Positions 17,495 through 26,390 of a DNA stretch of 64,000 nt are shown one piece after another. The position numbers and the translations under genes are program-made. This stretch comes from Clostridiales bacterium. Lineage in GTDB: Bacteria; Bacillota; Clostridia; Lachnospirales; Lachnospiraceae. The stretch covers positions 1-64,000 of the forward strand of contig JAJBVD010000088.1 of NCBI GenBank assembly GCA_020859985.1, written 5' to 3'. The notes under the pieces are model-generated. The model saw only the letters and a program-made list of their open reading frames with translations, was not told the origin of the DNA and ran no database searches. Numbering within the stretch: the first letter of the stretch is position 1; every line of letters begins with the position of its first letter.

Positions 17495-18292
17495 ATGCCT
17501 GATTTTAAGGTCACAAGATACCGGATACGAACGGCTCAGGAACAGCCGGGGCCATTTTCCCCGTTTTCTGCCGTTCTTTTGGCAGATCTGCATAATCTTT
17601 CTTATGGCAGGAACAATAACCGTCTGATTCAGGAAATTCGTAATGTGAATCCAGAGGTTATTTTCGTTGCCGGAGATATGCTGATTTCTTCAAAGGAGCC
17701 ACAGCTGGATGCGGCCGTATCTCTGATGAACGAGCTGACCAGACAATATCCGGTTTATTATGTGAACGGCAATCATGAAAGCCGCCTGAAAGAATATCCT
17801 GCCAGATACGGCGACCAGTACGAGAATTACATTTCTGCAATCTGCAGCTTTGGTGTACATTTTCTGGAAAATACAGTGGAACATCTGGTCATCCGGAAAA
17901 TGCAGATCAATGTATGGGGGCTGGAGCTTCCGCTCATATATTACAGGCGATTTCAGAAGGAAGAATTAACGGTATCGCAGATGGAAGCGTTTCTTGGAAA
18001 GCCGGACAAGCCCGGTTACCAGATTTTACTGGCCCATCATCCGTCTTATTTTGATACGTATTCAGCCTGGGGCGCGGATCTGACGCTTTCCGGTCATCTG
18101 CACGGAGGCATGGTACGGCTGCCGCTGCTTGGAGGAGTGGTCAGCCCTCAGTTTACTCTGTTTCCGAAGTACGACAAAGGGCTGTATACACAGGGCTCCG
18201 GTAAAATGGTGGTGAGCGCAGGACTCGGCAGTCACTCGATCCCTATTCGCGTGAATAATCCGCCGGAGCTGGTGGTGCTGGACTTTTGTTAA
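17495..18292 (+). CDS. Calcineurin-like metallophosphoesterase
   Basis: A 265-aa protein with the full two-metal phosphoesterase signature in order: 'LLADLHN', 'FVAGDML', 'GNHES', 'LLAHHPSY' and 'LSGHLHGGM'. It resembles the YkuE/YaeI branch, but has no obvious export signal. The substrate cannot be told. The frame is open to 17384, but the first codons ('VEGTEQLRK') come from the dispersed palindrome; the ATG at 17495 with GGGAGGA about 11 nt upstream is the likely start. It is followed by a structured region and scpA. Confidence 0.88.
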   Translation: MPDFKVTRYRIRTAQEQPGPFSPFSAVLLADLHNLSYGRNNNRLIQEIRNVNPEVIFVAGDMLISSKEPQLDAAVSLMNELTRQYPVYYVNGNHESRLKEYPARYGDQYENYISAICSFGVHFLENTVEHLVIRKMQINVWGLELPLIYYRRFQKEELTVSQMEAFLGKPDKPGYQILLAHHPSYFDTYSAWGADLTLSGHLHGGMVRLPLLGGVVSPQFTLFPKYDKGLYTQGSGKMVVSAGLGSHSIPIRVNNPPELVVLDFC

Positions 18293-18304
18293 ATAATGAT
18301 ACAA

Positions 18305-18465
18305 GGGACGAAAGGTCAGAAATGGAACGCTTGCGTTCTGATTTCTGACCTTGGGGACCGCAACAACATGAGGAAGTAGCCATTTTGGACAATTTTTGGC
18401 CAAAATGAGCGGATTCCGAAGGTTGTTAAAATTGCGAAAGTGCGAAGCACGGAGCAATTTGTAGT
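18305..18465 (+). other. Three-hairpin intergenic structure upstream of scpA
   Basis: A near-perfect 41-nt palindrome (18312-18352; arms AAGGTCAGAAAT / ATTTCTGACCTT with inner GAACGC/GCGTTC) is followed by a nested fold (AACAAC, GGAA, CATTTTGG paired with CCAAAATG, TTCC, GTTGTT at about 18364-18429). A third hairpin has AAATTGC/GCAATTT with inner GTGC/GCAC (about 18429-18460). There is no U-run, so none is a standard terminator. It may be a small non-autonomous repeat or a structured leader. Confidence 0.6.
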
Positions 18466-18502
18466 ATCATATTTTATATAGTAGTATATATAAGGAGCAC
18501 AT

Positions 18503-19291
18503 ATGGGCATACCTGTAAAGCTGGAGCAGTTTGAAGGACCTCTGGATCTGCTTCTGCATCTGATAGAAAAAAATAAAGTCAGCATCTATGACATCCCGAT
18601 CGCGTTGATCACAGATCAGTATATGGAGTACATTGCGCAGCTGTCGGATGGAACGCTGGATGTGATGAGTGAGTTTCTTGTGATGGCGGCTACGCTGCTG
18701 GACATCAAGTCGCGGATGCTCCTGCCTCCGGAAGAGACAGAGGAAGGGGAAGAGGTTGATCCGCGTGAAGAACTTGTTCAGAAGCTGCTCGAATACAAAA
18801 TGTACAAATATATGTCCTTCGAGCTGCGTGACCGCATGGAGGACGCGGCAGGGCATTATTATAAGGATCCGGATATACCGGAGGAAGTCGAAGCCTACCG
18901 TGAGCCGGTGGATGTGGACGAGCTTCTCTCTGATGTCACTCTTCAAAGCCTTTACAGTGTATTTCTGGACATTATGAAGCGCCAGGAGAACCGTGTGGAC
19001 CCGATCCGGAGCCGTTTTGGCAGTCTGAAGCGGGAATCGGTCAATTTGGGCGAGACCATGCGCTTCGTAGGACGGTATATTTTTGAAAAAAAGAACTGTA
19101 TGTTTTTTGATATTTTAAGCCTGCGGCCTGGAAAACAGTATCAAGTGGTAACGTTTCTGACCCTGCTGGAGCTGATGAAGGAAGGCCGGGTTGAGGTTGA
19201 GCAGCCGGAGACCTTTTCCGATATCTGCCTTACCTGGGTTGGAGGAGAGTCGGAGAGCGAGCTGGACGAGCTTGCGGTGGATTATGAATGA
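18503..19291 (+). CDS. scpA: Segregation and condensation protein A (kleisin)
   Basis: A 262-aa kleisin that bridges the SMC ATPase heads in the chromosome condensin together with ScpB. The N-terminal helix shows the hallmark 'LEQFEGPLDLLLHLIEKNK', followed by 'EFLVMAATLLDIKSRMLLP'. The C-terminal winged helix 'VVTFLTLLELMKEGRVEVEQ' would contact the SMC head. AAGGAG precedes the ATG by 6 nt. scpB follows after 65 bp in the usual operon order. Confidence 0.95.
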   Translation: MGIPVKLEQFEGPLDLLLHLIEKNKVSIYDIPIALITDQYMEYIAQLSDGTLDVMSEFLVMAATLLDIKSRMLLPPEETEEGEEVDPREELVQKLLEYKMYKYMSFELRDRMEDAAGHYYKDPDIPEEVEAYREPVDVDELLSDVTLQSLYSVFLDIMKRQENRVDPIRSRFGSLKRESVNLGETMRFVGRYIFEKKNCMFFDILSLRPGKQYQVVTFLTLLELMKEGRVEVEQPETFSDICLTWVGGESESELDELAVDYE

Positions 19292-19356
19292 CATTTCCCG
19301 GTGCGATAGAGGACGACTGATAAACAGATGCTATAAAGATTTGTGAGGACGAAAAA

Positions 19357-19926
19357 ATGGACAGAAGAAAAGCGGAAGCCGCTCTTGAAGCGATTCTTTT
19401 CGCTATGGGAGATTCTGTAGAACTCTCAAAGCTGGCGGCAGCGATCGAACAGGATGCGGATACAACGGAGAAGCTGCTGCAGCATATGGCGGATCGCTAT
19501 CGGGAAGAGGAGCGGGGAATTGAACTGACTGAGCTTGAAGGGGCATGGCAGCTCTGCACGAAGAAGGAATATTATGAATACCTGATCCGGCTTGCAAAGC
19601 AGCCAAGAAAAATTGTACTCACGGATGTCGTTATGGAGACTCTCTCCATTGTCGCCTATAAGCAGCCGATCACCCGTCTGGAGATTGAAAAGATACGCGG
19701 GGTCAAAAGCGATCACGCGGTAAACCGTCTGGTCGAATACAATCTGATTAAAGAGATGGGGCGTCTGGATGCGCCCGGCCGTCCGATCCTCTTTGGTACG
19801 ACGGAGGACTTTTTAAGACATTTTGGACTGCATTCGCTGGATGATCTGCCTGAGATCGACACGGTACAGATGGAGGATTTTAAGGCCGAGGCAGAAGAAG
19901 AGATAGAGACCAGAGTAGAGGTATGA
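19357..19926 (+). CDS. scpB: Segregation and condensation protein B
   Basis: A 189-aa two-winged-helix protein that dimerises and binds the ScpA kleisin in the SMC complex. Landmarks are 'ALEAILFAMGDSV', 'ETLSIVAYKQPITRLEIEKIRGV' and 'GRPILFGTTEDFLRHFGL'. The C-terminal tail is acidic. GAGGA lies 7 nt before the ATG. A copy of the dispersed palindrome lies 37 bp downstream. Confidence 0.95.
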   Translation: MDRRKAEAALEAILFAMGDSVELSKLAAAIEQDADTTEKLLQHMADRYREEERGIELTELEGAWQLCTKKEYYEYLIRLAKQPRKIVLTDVVMETLSIVAYKQPITRLEIEKIRGVKSDHAVNRLVEYNLIKEMGRLDAPGRPILFGTTEDFLRHFGLHSLDDLPEIDTVQMEDFKAEAEEEIETRVEV

Positions 19927-19962
19927 CCTATTTATTTGCTGCATAGGATAGCTGTAAGAACA

Positions 19963-19992
19963 GTAACTGTAAAAGTATCAAACAACAGTTAC
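19963..19992 (+). repeat. 30-bp dispersed palindrome (copy 6)
   Basis: Perfect arms GTAACTGT/ACAGTTAC with a 14-nt centre. The flanks TAAGAACA and CAAGAACT agree at 6 of 8 positions in register, consistent with a decayed duplication. Confidence 0.8.
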
Positions 19993-20025
19993 CAAGAACT
20001 CAGTTGACAGTCTGGGGGCAGCTAT

Positions 20026-20637
20026 ATGAACGGATTCAGATCTGCGCAGCAATTTCGGACATATCCGTCTTATCGGAACATCCTGTCTGTGCTTTTGTTT
20101 CTCTCTTCTGGAATTTTGCTTGGATGCGCTTTTCCAAAGCTTTTTTCCATGGATAATGGAGTCTATGCGTCTCTTGCGAGCCGGTACAGCTTTGGAGTAT
20201 ATGAAATTACTTCCCGGAATGGCAGGGCTCTCTTCCTTTACATAATATCCATGCGGATGCCGGTACTGTTGTTTTTGTGGATGAGCAGCTTTACGACTGC
20301 GGGCTGGCTCTTTCATCTGGGGTATGCCTGGTGGCTTGCCTCGTCCGGGGCGATGCTGCTGTCACTCTTTGGGCTGCGAAGCGGAGTCTATGGTATTCTG
20401 CTTTTTGGATGCTGTATTTTTCCGCAGTGGATCCTATACGGACTGATGTGGAAGCAGGAGATGACGGCGTGGATGAAAAGAGAGCATGGCTTTCGGGAAG
20501 CGGCTGGCAGCAATGTGAAAAACATTCGCCGTCAGGATATTGCGGAATTGTTTCGTCTTATGGGACTCTGTGTTTTGGGATGCGCCTGTGAAGCATTTCT
20601 CGGGACATGGACGCTGGATCTCTATCTGCGGCTGTGA
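20026..20637 (+). CDS. Multi-pass membrane protein, possibly SpoIIM-like
   Basis: A 203-aa protein with about five hydrophobic segments (near residues 17-40, 65-85, 88-110, 112-145 and 178-198). The segment 'GLRSGVYGILLFGCCIFPQ' resembles the conserved region of the SpoIIM family, which acts in engulfment during sporulation. That resemblance and the position next to scpAB and dacF are the only reasons for the suggestion; it is not a firm assignment. The ribosome site before the ATG is weak (GGGGGC). Nothing codes between it and the next gene at 20759. Confidence 0.6.
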   Translation: MNGFRSAQQFRTYPSYRNILSVLLFLSSGILLGCAFPKLFSMDNGVYASLASRYSFGVYEITSRNGRALFLYIISMRMPVLLFLWMSSFTTAGWLFHLGYAWWLASSGAMLLSLFGLRSGVYGILLFGCCIFPQWILYGLMWKQEMTAWMKREHGFREAAGSNVKNIRRQDIAELFRLMGLCVLGCACEAFLGTWTLDLYLRL

Positions 20638-20758
20638 GATGCTGTGGAGGCTGGTCGGATCATTCGGATTGGAAAACGGAGTATTGCACTCGCTGCCAAA
20701 GCCATATGAAAGTATCTGGTATACAGAAAAATCCTATGGATATTGAGGAGGACAGGAA

Positions 20759-20992
20759 ATGTTCGGAAGAAGGAAAAACAAAAACCCGGACTCAAAACCG
20801 GGGAAAACAGCATATGATCCCTCCATTTACAAGCCGGTGCTTCACTGCAGCATCTGCAACGGCGAGCAGGTGGCCGGCTTCAAAAACAGACAGACCGGGA
20901 AATTCGAGGAGATCAGGTATATCCGGAATGAGGCGGAGCTGGCGGAATTTTTAAAACAGTACGGACTGGACAGTATTGAAAAAGAATATTAA
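20759..20992 (+). CDS. Small conserved hypothetical protein with CxxC, 77 aa
   Basis: A 77-aa soluble protein preceded by a strong GAGGAGG site. The N-terminus is basic and probably disordered ('FGRRKNKNPDSKPGK'). The remainder contains one CxxC pair in 'LHCSICNGEQVAGFKN', which could be a redox or half metal site, and a C-terminal helix 'EAELAEFLKQYGLDSIEK'. Function unknown. The strong ribosome site and protein-like composition argue that it is real. A palindrome with a perfect 8-bp duplication follows 8 bp after the stop. Confidence 0.75.
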   Translation: MFGRRKNKNPDSKPGKTAYDPSIYKPVLHCSICNGEQVAGFKNRQTGKFEEIRYIRNEAELAEFLKQYGLDSIEKEY

Positions 20993-21000
20993 GATCGGAT

Positions 21001-21027
21001 GTAACTGTGAAGGTACTGAACAGTTAC
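21001..21027 (+). repeat. 27-bp dispersed palindrome with perfect 8-bp flanking duplication (copy 7)
   Basis: Consensus copy: GTAACTGT, an 11-nt centre, ACAGTTAC. GATCGGAT lies flush on both sides (20993-21000 and 21028-21035), a perfect octamer duplication. Confidence 0.92.
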
Positions 21028-21140
21028 GATCGGATTTCGTACAGATGGAGAAGGCAATCCGCATTTGTGTGCCTGAACTTTACTCAGCGGTATAGTTATA
21101 GGAAACGATATTAGTTGTTTTCAGAAATGGAGCGCAGCCA

Positions 21141-22244
21141 ATGAACAGAAATGAAATTTTGAAAATATACGGAACTGACTATCGGGAGATGACACTGGAA
21201 CTTTTGAAGCGTGCCGCTCTGTGCGAAATGCTTCCGGAGAATAAGAAGTGCCGGATTGGCATCAAGCCCAATCTGGTATCCGCCTCAGAAGCGTCCTTTG
21301 GAGCGACGACGCATCCGGAGATCATTGCAGGAATCATCGAATACCTGCAGCAGCATGGCTACCGTAATCTGGTGATCGCGGAGGGCTCCTGGGTGGGTGG
21401 TAAAACGTCGGAGGCCATACAGGTGTGCGGCTATGACCGTCTGGTACAGAAGTATAATGTGGAATTCCTCGACGCACAAAAGGATAAATCTTTTGAAAAA
21501 GACTGTGCCGGGATGAAGCTGAACCTCTGTGAGTGCGTGAAAACGATAGATTTTCTGATCAATGTGCCGGTGCTGAAGGGGCATTGTCAGACAAAGATTA
21601 CCTGTGCCCTGAAAAATATGAAGGGACTGATCCCGAATAAGGAGAAACGCCGTTTTCATTCAATGGGGCTTCATAAGCCGATTGCGCATCTGAATGCGGG
21701 CATTCATCAGGATTTCATCGTTGTCGACCATATCTGCGGCGATCTTGACTTTGAGGACGGTGGGAATCCGGTCGTACGCAACTGCATCATGGCTGCGGCT
21801 GACCCGGTGCTGATCGACGCCCATGTCTGCCAGCTTCTGCATTATACAGTGGATGACGTTCCTTACATACGTCTGGCAGAAGAGCTTGGCATTGGCTGCG
21901 CTGACATTTCCAGAGCACAGATCACAACCTGCGGATCACAGCCGGAGATGGAAGAGCTTCCCAGAGAACACAAGATCATCGAACTGCAGGATGCGGTAAG
22001 CGAGGTCGATTCCTGCAGCGCCTGCTATGGGTATCTGATTCCGGCACTGGAGATGCTGCGTCAGGATGGATTGCTGGAGCAGCTGGATGAGAAAATCTGC
22101 ATCGGGCAAGGATATCAGGGAAAGACTGGGAAGCTTGGCGTCGGAAGATGCACCGCCGGTTTTACCTGCAGCCTGAAGGGTTGTCCGCCGACAGAAAATC
22201 AGATTTATGAGTTTTTGAAAGAGTATATCAGGTCGAATTGTTGA
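21141..22244 (+). CDS. DUF362-family protein
   Basis: A 367-aa protein of the DUF362 family: 'IGIKPNLVSASEASFGATTHPE', 'INVPVLKGHCQTKITCALKNMKG' and 'GDLDFEDGGNP' are the family landmarks. Some relatives carry ferredoxin domains; this one does not, but it has a C-terminal group of cysteines ('CSACYGY', 'GRCTAGFTCSLKGCPP') that could bind iron-sulfur or another metal. The biochemical function of the family is unresolved. It stands alone, between a palindrome copy and the DUF1292 gene. Confidence 0.85.
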   Translation: MNRNEILKIYGTDYREMTLELLKRAALCEMLPENKKCRIGIKPNLVSASEASFGATTHPEIIAGIIEYLQQHGYRNLVIAEGSWVGGKTSEAIQVCGYDRLVQKYNVEFLDAQKDKSFEKDCAGMKLNLCECVKTIDFLINVPVLKGHCQTKITCALKNMKGLIPNKEKRRFHSMGLHKPIAHLNAGIHQDFIVVDHICGDLDFEDGGNPVVRNCIMAAADPVLIDAHVCQLLHYTVDDVPYIRLAEELGIGCADISRAQITTCGSQPEMEELPREHKIIELQDAVSEVDSCSACYGYLIPALEMLRQDGLLEQLDEKICIGQGYQGKTGKLGVGRCTAGFTCSLKGCPPTENQIYEFLKEYIRSNC

Positions 22245-22425
22245 TTTGTTTTCTTCTTACGGAAGATATCTGCTTTTCATGAAATTATTTTCTTTTCAGG
22301 GGCGTATATTTTTCTAATCCAGACTTGCCTTTTTATATCGTTTCTGGTAAAGTGTGCATGGCAGCGGCTATCAATGGACTTTTCCCCTCGTAGGGGCATC
22401 CCGCTCAGGGCGCAGGATAAGCCTC

Positions 22426-22452
22426 ACAGCTGTGAAAATGCGGAACAGTTAC
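22426..22452 (+). repeat. 27-bp dispersed palindrome (copy 8, decayed left arm)
   Basis: The right arm ACAGTTAC is intact; the left arm reads ACAGCTGT. No flanking duplication. It lies 60 bp before the DUF1292 start and inflates the open frame upstream of that gene. Confidence 0.65.
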
Positions 22453-22512
22453 AACACAGCCGCGGAAAACAATCAGAAAAATACGAATCAGGAATCAGGA
22501 AAGGAATTCAAC

Positions 22513-22860
22513 ATGAGTGATTTTGAAAACTGCAGCGGAAACTGCGCCGGATGTGGAGAAGAATGTGATGGCGGCGCTACGATCACACTGACTCTGGATA
22601 ATGACGAGGTCATTGAGTGCCAGGTGCTGACGACCTACACGGCCGCAGGGAAAGACTACATCGCGCTCCTGCCTTTGAATGAGCAGGGGATCAACACGGA
22701 TGGCGAAGTGTTTATTTACCGCTATCATGAGGAGAACGGCACCCCTGTCCTTGAAAATATTGAGAGTGACGAGGAGTATGAAGCTGCATCCGATGGCTTT
22801 GACGAGTGGCTGGACAGCCTCGAATATGACGAGCTCGTATCTGAGGAGGATGTGCAGTAA
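22513..22860 (+). CDS. DUF1292-family protein with Cys-rich N-terminus
   Basis: A 115-aa acidic protein. The body 'TITLTLDNDEVIECQVLTTY' ... 'YIALLPL' ... 'FIYRYHE' is the DUF1292 pattern, a small beta-rich family of unknown role that is widespread in Firmicutes. The N-terminus adds five cysteines in 'CSGNCAGCGEEC', which could bind a metal. The frame is open to 22354, but that part crosses a repeat; the AGGAAAGGAA site before the ATG at 22513 decides the start. It converges on the helicase gene with 37 bp between. Confidence 0.85.
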   Translation: MSDFENCSGNCAGCGEECDGGATITLTLDNDEVIECQVLTTYTAAGKDYIALLPLNEQGINTDGEVFIYRYHEENGTPVLENIESDEEYEAASDGFDEWLDSLEYDELVSEEDVQ

Positions 22861-22897
22861 GCAGGTTGCCTGGCATAGTATCGGACGTGGACGGAGC

Positions 22898-24817
22898 CTA
22901 CGGCAGAAGTTCGTCCAGAAATTCGGATGGCTCCATCACCTTGCCGTAGCGTTCTTTGATGTAAAACAGATGCAGGCGGTCTTTTGCCCGTGTCATGCCG
23001 ACATAAAACAGACGGCGCTCTTCCTCCAGATCCGCTTCCAGAGCGGCACGGTGGTGCGGAAGAATGCCCTCATTGATATCCGGGAGAAAGACCTCCGGGT
23101 ATTCCAGACCCTTAGAGGCGTGGAAGGTGGCGATTGTCACTGCTTCCTCGCCTTTTTGTTTTGCTTTTCTACGGTTTTCTTCGAGCGCAGCCCGGTATTC
23201 ATCAATATGGGTATACCATTCCGTCAGCGAGGAGTAAGGCTTCGCGCTCTCCTGCAGCTCATCCAGCACATCGAGCAATTCTTCCGGCTTCATGCGCCTG
23301 GCGGCTGCGTATTCCCGCAAAAATTCTTCGTACTGCATTCCATAACGGATGTAGTTGATCGCCGCAAAAGGCTTCAGAGAGGGCAGAAGACGAAGATCCG
23401 CTTCAAGCCGGATCAGACGGTCCTGCATCCAGTCTTTGTCCCGATAAAAGGCTTTCAGTGCGTCGAAAGAAATCTGGTGGCTGTCTCTTGGTGCGGAAGA
23501 AGTGCCCGATTGCGGATTTACGGCCAATGCGGCGGGAAGATTCCGGGAAGCGCCCGCCACCGCGTCCCTGCTGATATAGCGTTTCGGACGGTTCATGACC
23601 TGCAGAAATTCGGCTCGGTCCGTTCCCTCATATGCCAGATGAAGGTACGCGAAGATATCCTTGGCAATCCAGTGGTCATACACACCTGGCATCGATTCGC
23701 GCATTACAAACGGAATGCCAAACTCCAGCAGACGTTCGGCAAAAGGTCCTGCACCCTGGTTGGTGCGCACAAGAATTGCGAGATTCCGGTAGGGGATGCC
23801 CGATTCGAAGCGTTCCCGGATCAGTTTTACGAGATACAGACTCTCATGGTCCTGATTCTGAAATTCGCGGACCTCAATCGGCGCCCCATCCTCCCGGACG
23901 TGGCAGATGTCTTTGGCAAAACGATGTGTATTTTTGCCGATCACGCGCGCGGCACCATCAATCACCGCTTTTGTGGAACGGAAATTTTTATCAAGCAGGA
24001 TGGTCTCTGCCTTCGGATAATCTTTGGGAAAATTCAGCATGATTTCCGGCTTCGCACCGCGGAAGCGGTAGATGGACTGATCGTCATCTCCGACGATAAA
24101 AAGGTTGTCCCGCGGCGCGGCCAGAAGCCTTACAATCTCATACTGCAGCAGATTGATGTCCTGAAACTCGTCAACCAGAATATAATGCCAGCGTTCCTGC
24201 CAGGCATGCAGAATGTCAGGCCGCTGTGTCAGAAGCTCCCAGGTACAGGTGAGCATATCGTCAAAATCCAGCAGTCCCTCGCGCCGATGCATGTCCTCAT
24301 AGTCGCGGCACACCAGCCGGAACACGTCCTCAGGACAGGAACGCGAGTAATAATGCTCCAGCGGAATGCATTCGTTTTTTACCATACTGATCTCTGCGGC
24401 AAGCTCGGCGATGCTTTCCTGCTCCGCGTCCGCGCGTGCGCCATATCCCTGTGAGGAAGCATCGTGATATTTTTGCAGAAGATTGCGGAGCATCCCGATC
24501 TTTGTATCCTCGCTCATAATGTTTGCGGATGTGAAATGATACGCGTTTTTCAGAATACCAAAGAAGACCGCGTGAAAAGTACCGAATGTCACGCCGCCCT
24601 TCGGACAGATGGCCGAAAAGCGTGCCTGCATTTCCTGCGCGGCTGCTTTGGTAAATGTAATGACCAGAATCTCCCTTGGATTGATTCCATATGTATCAAT
24701 CAGATATCTGGTTCTCTGTGTGATAACGAGAGTTTTACCGGAACCCGGCCCGGCCAGTATCATGGCCGGGCCGTCTTTGTGGGCGATCGCCCGGGTTTGA
24801 GCTTTACTGAATCCCAT
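22898..24817 (-). CDS. ATP-dependent DNA helicase, UvrD/PcrA family
   Basis: A 639-aa superfamily 1A helicase with all motifs in order: 'AGPGSGKT' (Walker A), 'FGTFHAVFF', 'DFDDML', 'ILVDEFQDIN' (Walker B), 'GDDDQSIYRFRGA', 'TIATFHASKGLEYPEVFL' and 'RRLFYVGMTRAKDRL'. It unwinds DNA 3' to 5' in repair or replication restart. It is shorter than PcrA/UvrD (about 720-750 aa) and lacks their C-terminal extension, so it may be a separate paralogue. The frame is open to 24904, but the first 29 codons derive from a dispersed repeat ('ACNCESTRVLI'); the ATG at 24817, preceded by GGGAG, is the likely start. Confidence 0.93.
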   Translation of the reverse strand: MGFSKAQTRAIAHKDGPAMILAGPGSGKTLVITQRTRYLIDTYGINPREILVITFTKAAAQEMQARFSAICPKGGVTFGTFHAVFFGILKNAYHFTSANIMSEDTKIGMLRNLLQKYHDASSQGYGARADAEQESIAELAAEISMVKNECIPLEHYYSRSCPEDVFRLVCRDYEDMHRREGLLDFDDMLTCTWELLTQRPDILHAWQERWHYILVDEFQDINLLQYEIVRLLAAPRDNLFIVGDDDQSIYRFRGAKPEIMLNFPKDYPKAETILLDKNFRSTKAVIDGAARVIGKNTHRFAKDICHVREDGAPIEVREFQNQDHESLYLVKLIRERFESGIPYRNLAILVRTNQGAGPFAERLLEFGIPFVMRESMPGVYDHWIAKDIFAYLHLAYEGTDRAEFLQVMNRPKRYISRDAVAGASRNLPAALAVNPQSGTSSAPRDSHQISFDALKAFYRDKDWMQDRLIRLEADLRLLPSLKPFAAINYIRYGMQYEEFLREYAAARRMKPEELLDVLDELQESAKPYSSLTEWYTHIDEYRAALEENRRKAKQKGEEAVTIATFHASKGLEYPEVFLPDINEGILPHHRAALEADLEEERRLFYVGMTRAKDRLHLFYIKERYGKVMEPSEFLDELLP

Positions 24818-24842
24818 GTTTCTCCCAAAAATCAAGACGCGT

Positions 24843-24894
24843 GTGCTTTCACAATTACACGCAAAAATCCATACAAAATTTGCTCTCAGCGAAT
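24843..24894 (-). repeat. Long form of the dispersed repeat, minus strand
   Basis: Read on the minus strand it begins ATTCGCTGA, contains AATTTTGTATGGAT and runs into TGTGAAAGCAC, matching 14398-14449 at about 40 of 52 positions. Its right palindrome arm is lost. It lies between gltX and the helicase gene. Confidence 0.65.
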
Positions 24895-24904
24895 GGGATG
24901 GCAA

Positions 24905-26362
24905 TCATACTTCGGCTTCCAGTTTCAAAATAGCGGCGCGGATTCTGGAAAGAGATTCCTCTTTTCCCAGCACATCCATGATCTCCGTCGCACCGGCCGG
25001 CGTCATGGCCTTACCGGATACAGCGATACGTACCGGCCACATGACAAAATTCACCTTGCAGCCCTTTTCATCCACATAGGCTTTTAAGAGAGTAAACAAC
25101 GCATCGTTTGAGAAGTTGTCCTGCGCCTCCAGCTTCGGCAGAAGGTCTTTCAAAACCTCCAGACTTGAGGCCTCTGTGGATTTGGATTTTTTATTTGTAT
25201 AAAGAGAGACGTCATAATCCGGCATCGTTTCAAAGAAATCCACCATATCGGCAATGTCAGGATAGACCTCAATGCGGGTCTTGACCATTGCGGCGATCCT
25301 GCGCAGGTCCTGCCCCTTCGTCAGAGACTTTTCCAGATAGGGCAACGCATTCTGATAAAATACCTCATCGTCCATCGCCTTTAAGTATTCGCCGTTCATC
25401 CAGCGGAGCTTCTGAATATCAAACACAGCCGGAGACTTGCTCATATGACGATAATCAAACGCTTCCACCAGCTCGGGCAGGGAGAAAATCTCACGATTGT
25501 CATCCGGGCACCAGCCGAGCAGCGCTACGTAGTTGATGATCGCCTCGGAGACGAAGCCCTGATCCAGCAGATCCTCGAAAGAGGAGTGGCCGGAACGCTT
25601 GCTGAGCTTTTTGTGCTCTGCGTCTGTGATCAGCGGGCAGTGCACATACACCGGCACCTCCCAGCCAAACGCTTCATAAAGACGGTTGTATTTTGGAGCA
25701 GAAGACAGGTATTCATTTCCGCGCACCACATGCGTAATCCCCATCAGGTGGTCGTCCACCACATTTGCGAAGTTGTAGGTAGGGAAGCCATCTGATTTGA
25801 TCAGGATCATATCATCAAGTTCTTCATTCGGCACCTCAATCGTGCCATATATCTCATCCTCAAACTTCGTGGTGCCTTCCCGCGGCACATTCTGACGGAT
25901 GACCCACGGGATACCGGAGGCAAGCTTTTCCTCGACTTCTTCCTTTGAAAGCTGCAGGCAGTGCTTGTCGTAGACAGAAATCTCTTTGCCTGCGACCTCC
26001 TGCTTTAAGGACTCCAGACGTTCCTTTGTACAGAAGCAGTAATAGGCTTCGCCCTTTTCCACCAGCTCCTTCGCGTATTTCATATAGATGCCGGCTTTTT
26101 GGCGGTCGCTTTGTACATACGGACCACAGCCGCCGTCCTTATCCGGCCCCTCATCGTGTTTCAGACCGGTCTTTTCCAGTGTCCGGTAAATAATATCCAC
26201 CGCGCCTTCTACGAGACGTTCCTGATCGGTATCCTCAATACGCAGCATAAATGTTCCGCCTGCGTGTTTTGCGATGAGATACGCGTAAAGTGCTGTCCGA
26301 AGATTTCCCACATGCATCCGGCCGGTTGGGCTCGGCGCAAATCTTGTCTTTACATTTTCCAT
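24905..26362 (-). CDS. gltX: Glutamyl-tRNA synthetase
   Basis: A 485-aa class I synthetase of normal length. It carries the HIGH-type motif HVGN in '[19 protein letters not shown]' and the KMSKS-type motif in 'KLSKRSGH', with '[10 protein letters not shown]' between. It attaches glutamate to tRNA-Glu (many Firmicute enzymes also charge tRNA-Gln). Glu-tRNA is also the substrate of HemA at 51.3 kb, so this enzyme feeds tetrapyrrole synthesis. The ATG at 26362 lies 6 nt after AAGGAG; the TTG seven codons upstream is not the start. It lies 28 bp downstream of the SEDS-protein gene on the same strand. Confidence 0.96.
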   Translation of the reverse strand: MENVKTRFAPSPTGRMHVGNLRTALYAYLIAKHAGGTFMLRIEDTDQERLVEGAVDIIYRTLEKTGLKHDEGPDKDGGCGPYVQSDRQKAGIYMKYAKELVEKGEAYYCFCTKERLESLKQEVAGKEISVYDKHCLQLSKEEVEEKLASGIPWVIRQNVPREGTTKFEDEIYGTIEVPNEELDDMILIKSDGFPTYNFANVVDDHLMGITHVVRGNEYLSSAPKYNRLYEAFGWEVPVYVHCPLITDAEHKKLSKRSGHSSFEDLLDQGFVSEAIINYVALLGWCPDDNREIFSLPELVEAFDYRHMSKSPAVFDIQKLRWMNGEYLKAMDDEVFYQNALPYLEKSLTKGQDLRRIAAMVKTRIEVYPDIADMVDFFETMPDYDVSLYTNKKSKSTEASSLEVLKDLLPKLEAQDNFSNDALFTLLKAYVDEKGCKVNFVMWPVRIAVSGKAMTPAGATEIMDVLGKEESLSRIRAAILKLEAEV

Positions 26363-26390
26363 AACATTCTCCTTCTTTTCCAAATTTCTT

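Noticed and set aside
9122-19332. Shared TGATAAACAGATGC at about 9123 and 19319
   Set aside because: Only 14 bp are shared with no extended similarity or structure; it may be chance.
22679-24454. A 591-codon plus-strand open frame opposite the helicase gene
   Set aside because: It is antisense to a gene with all SF1 helicase motifs, lacks a ribosome site and shows no protein family pattern.
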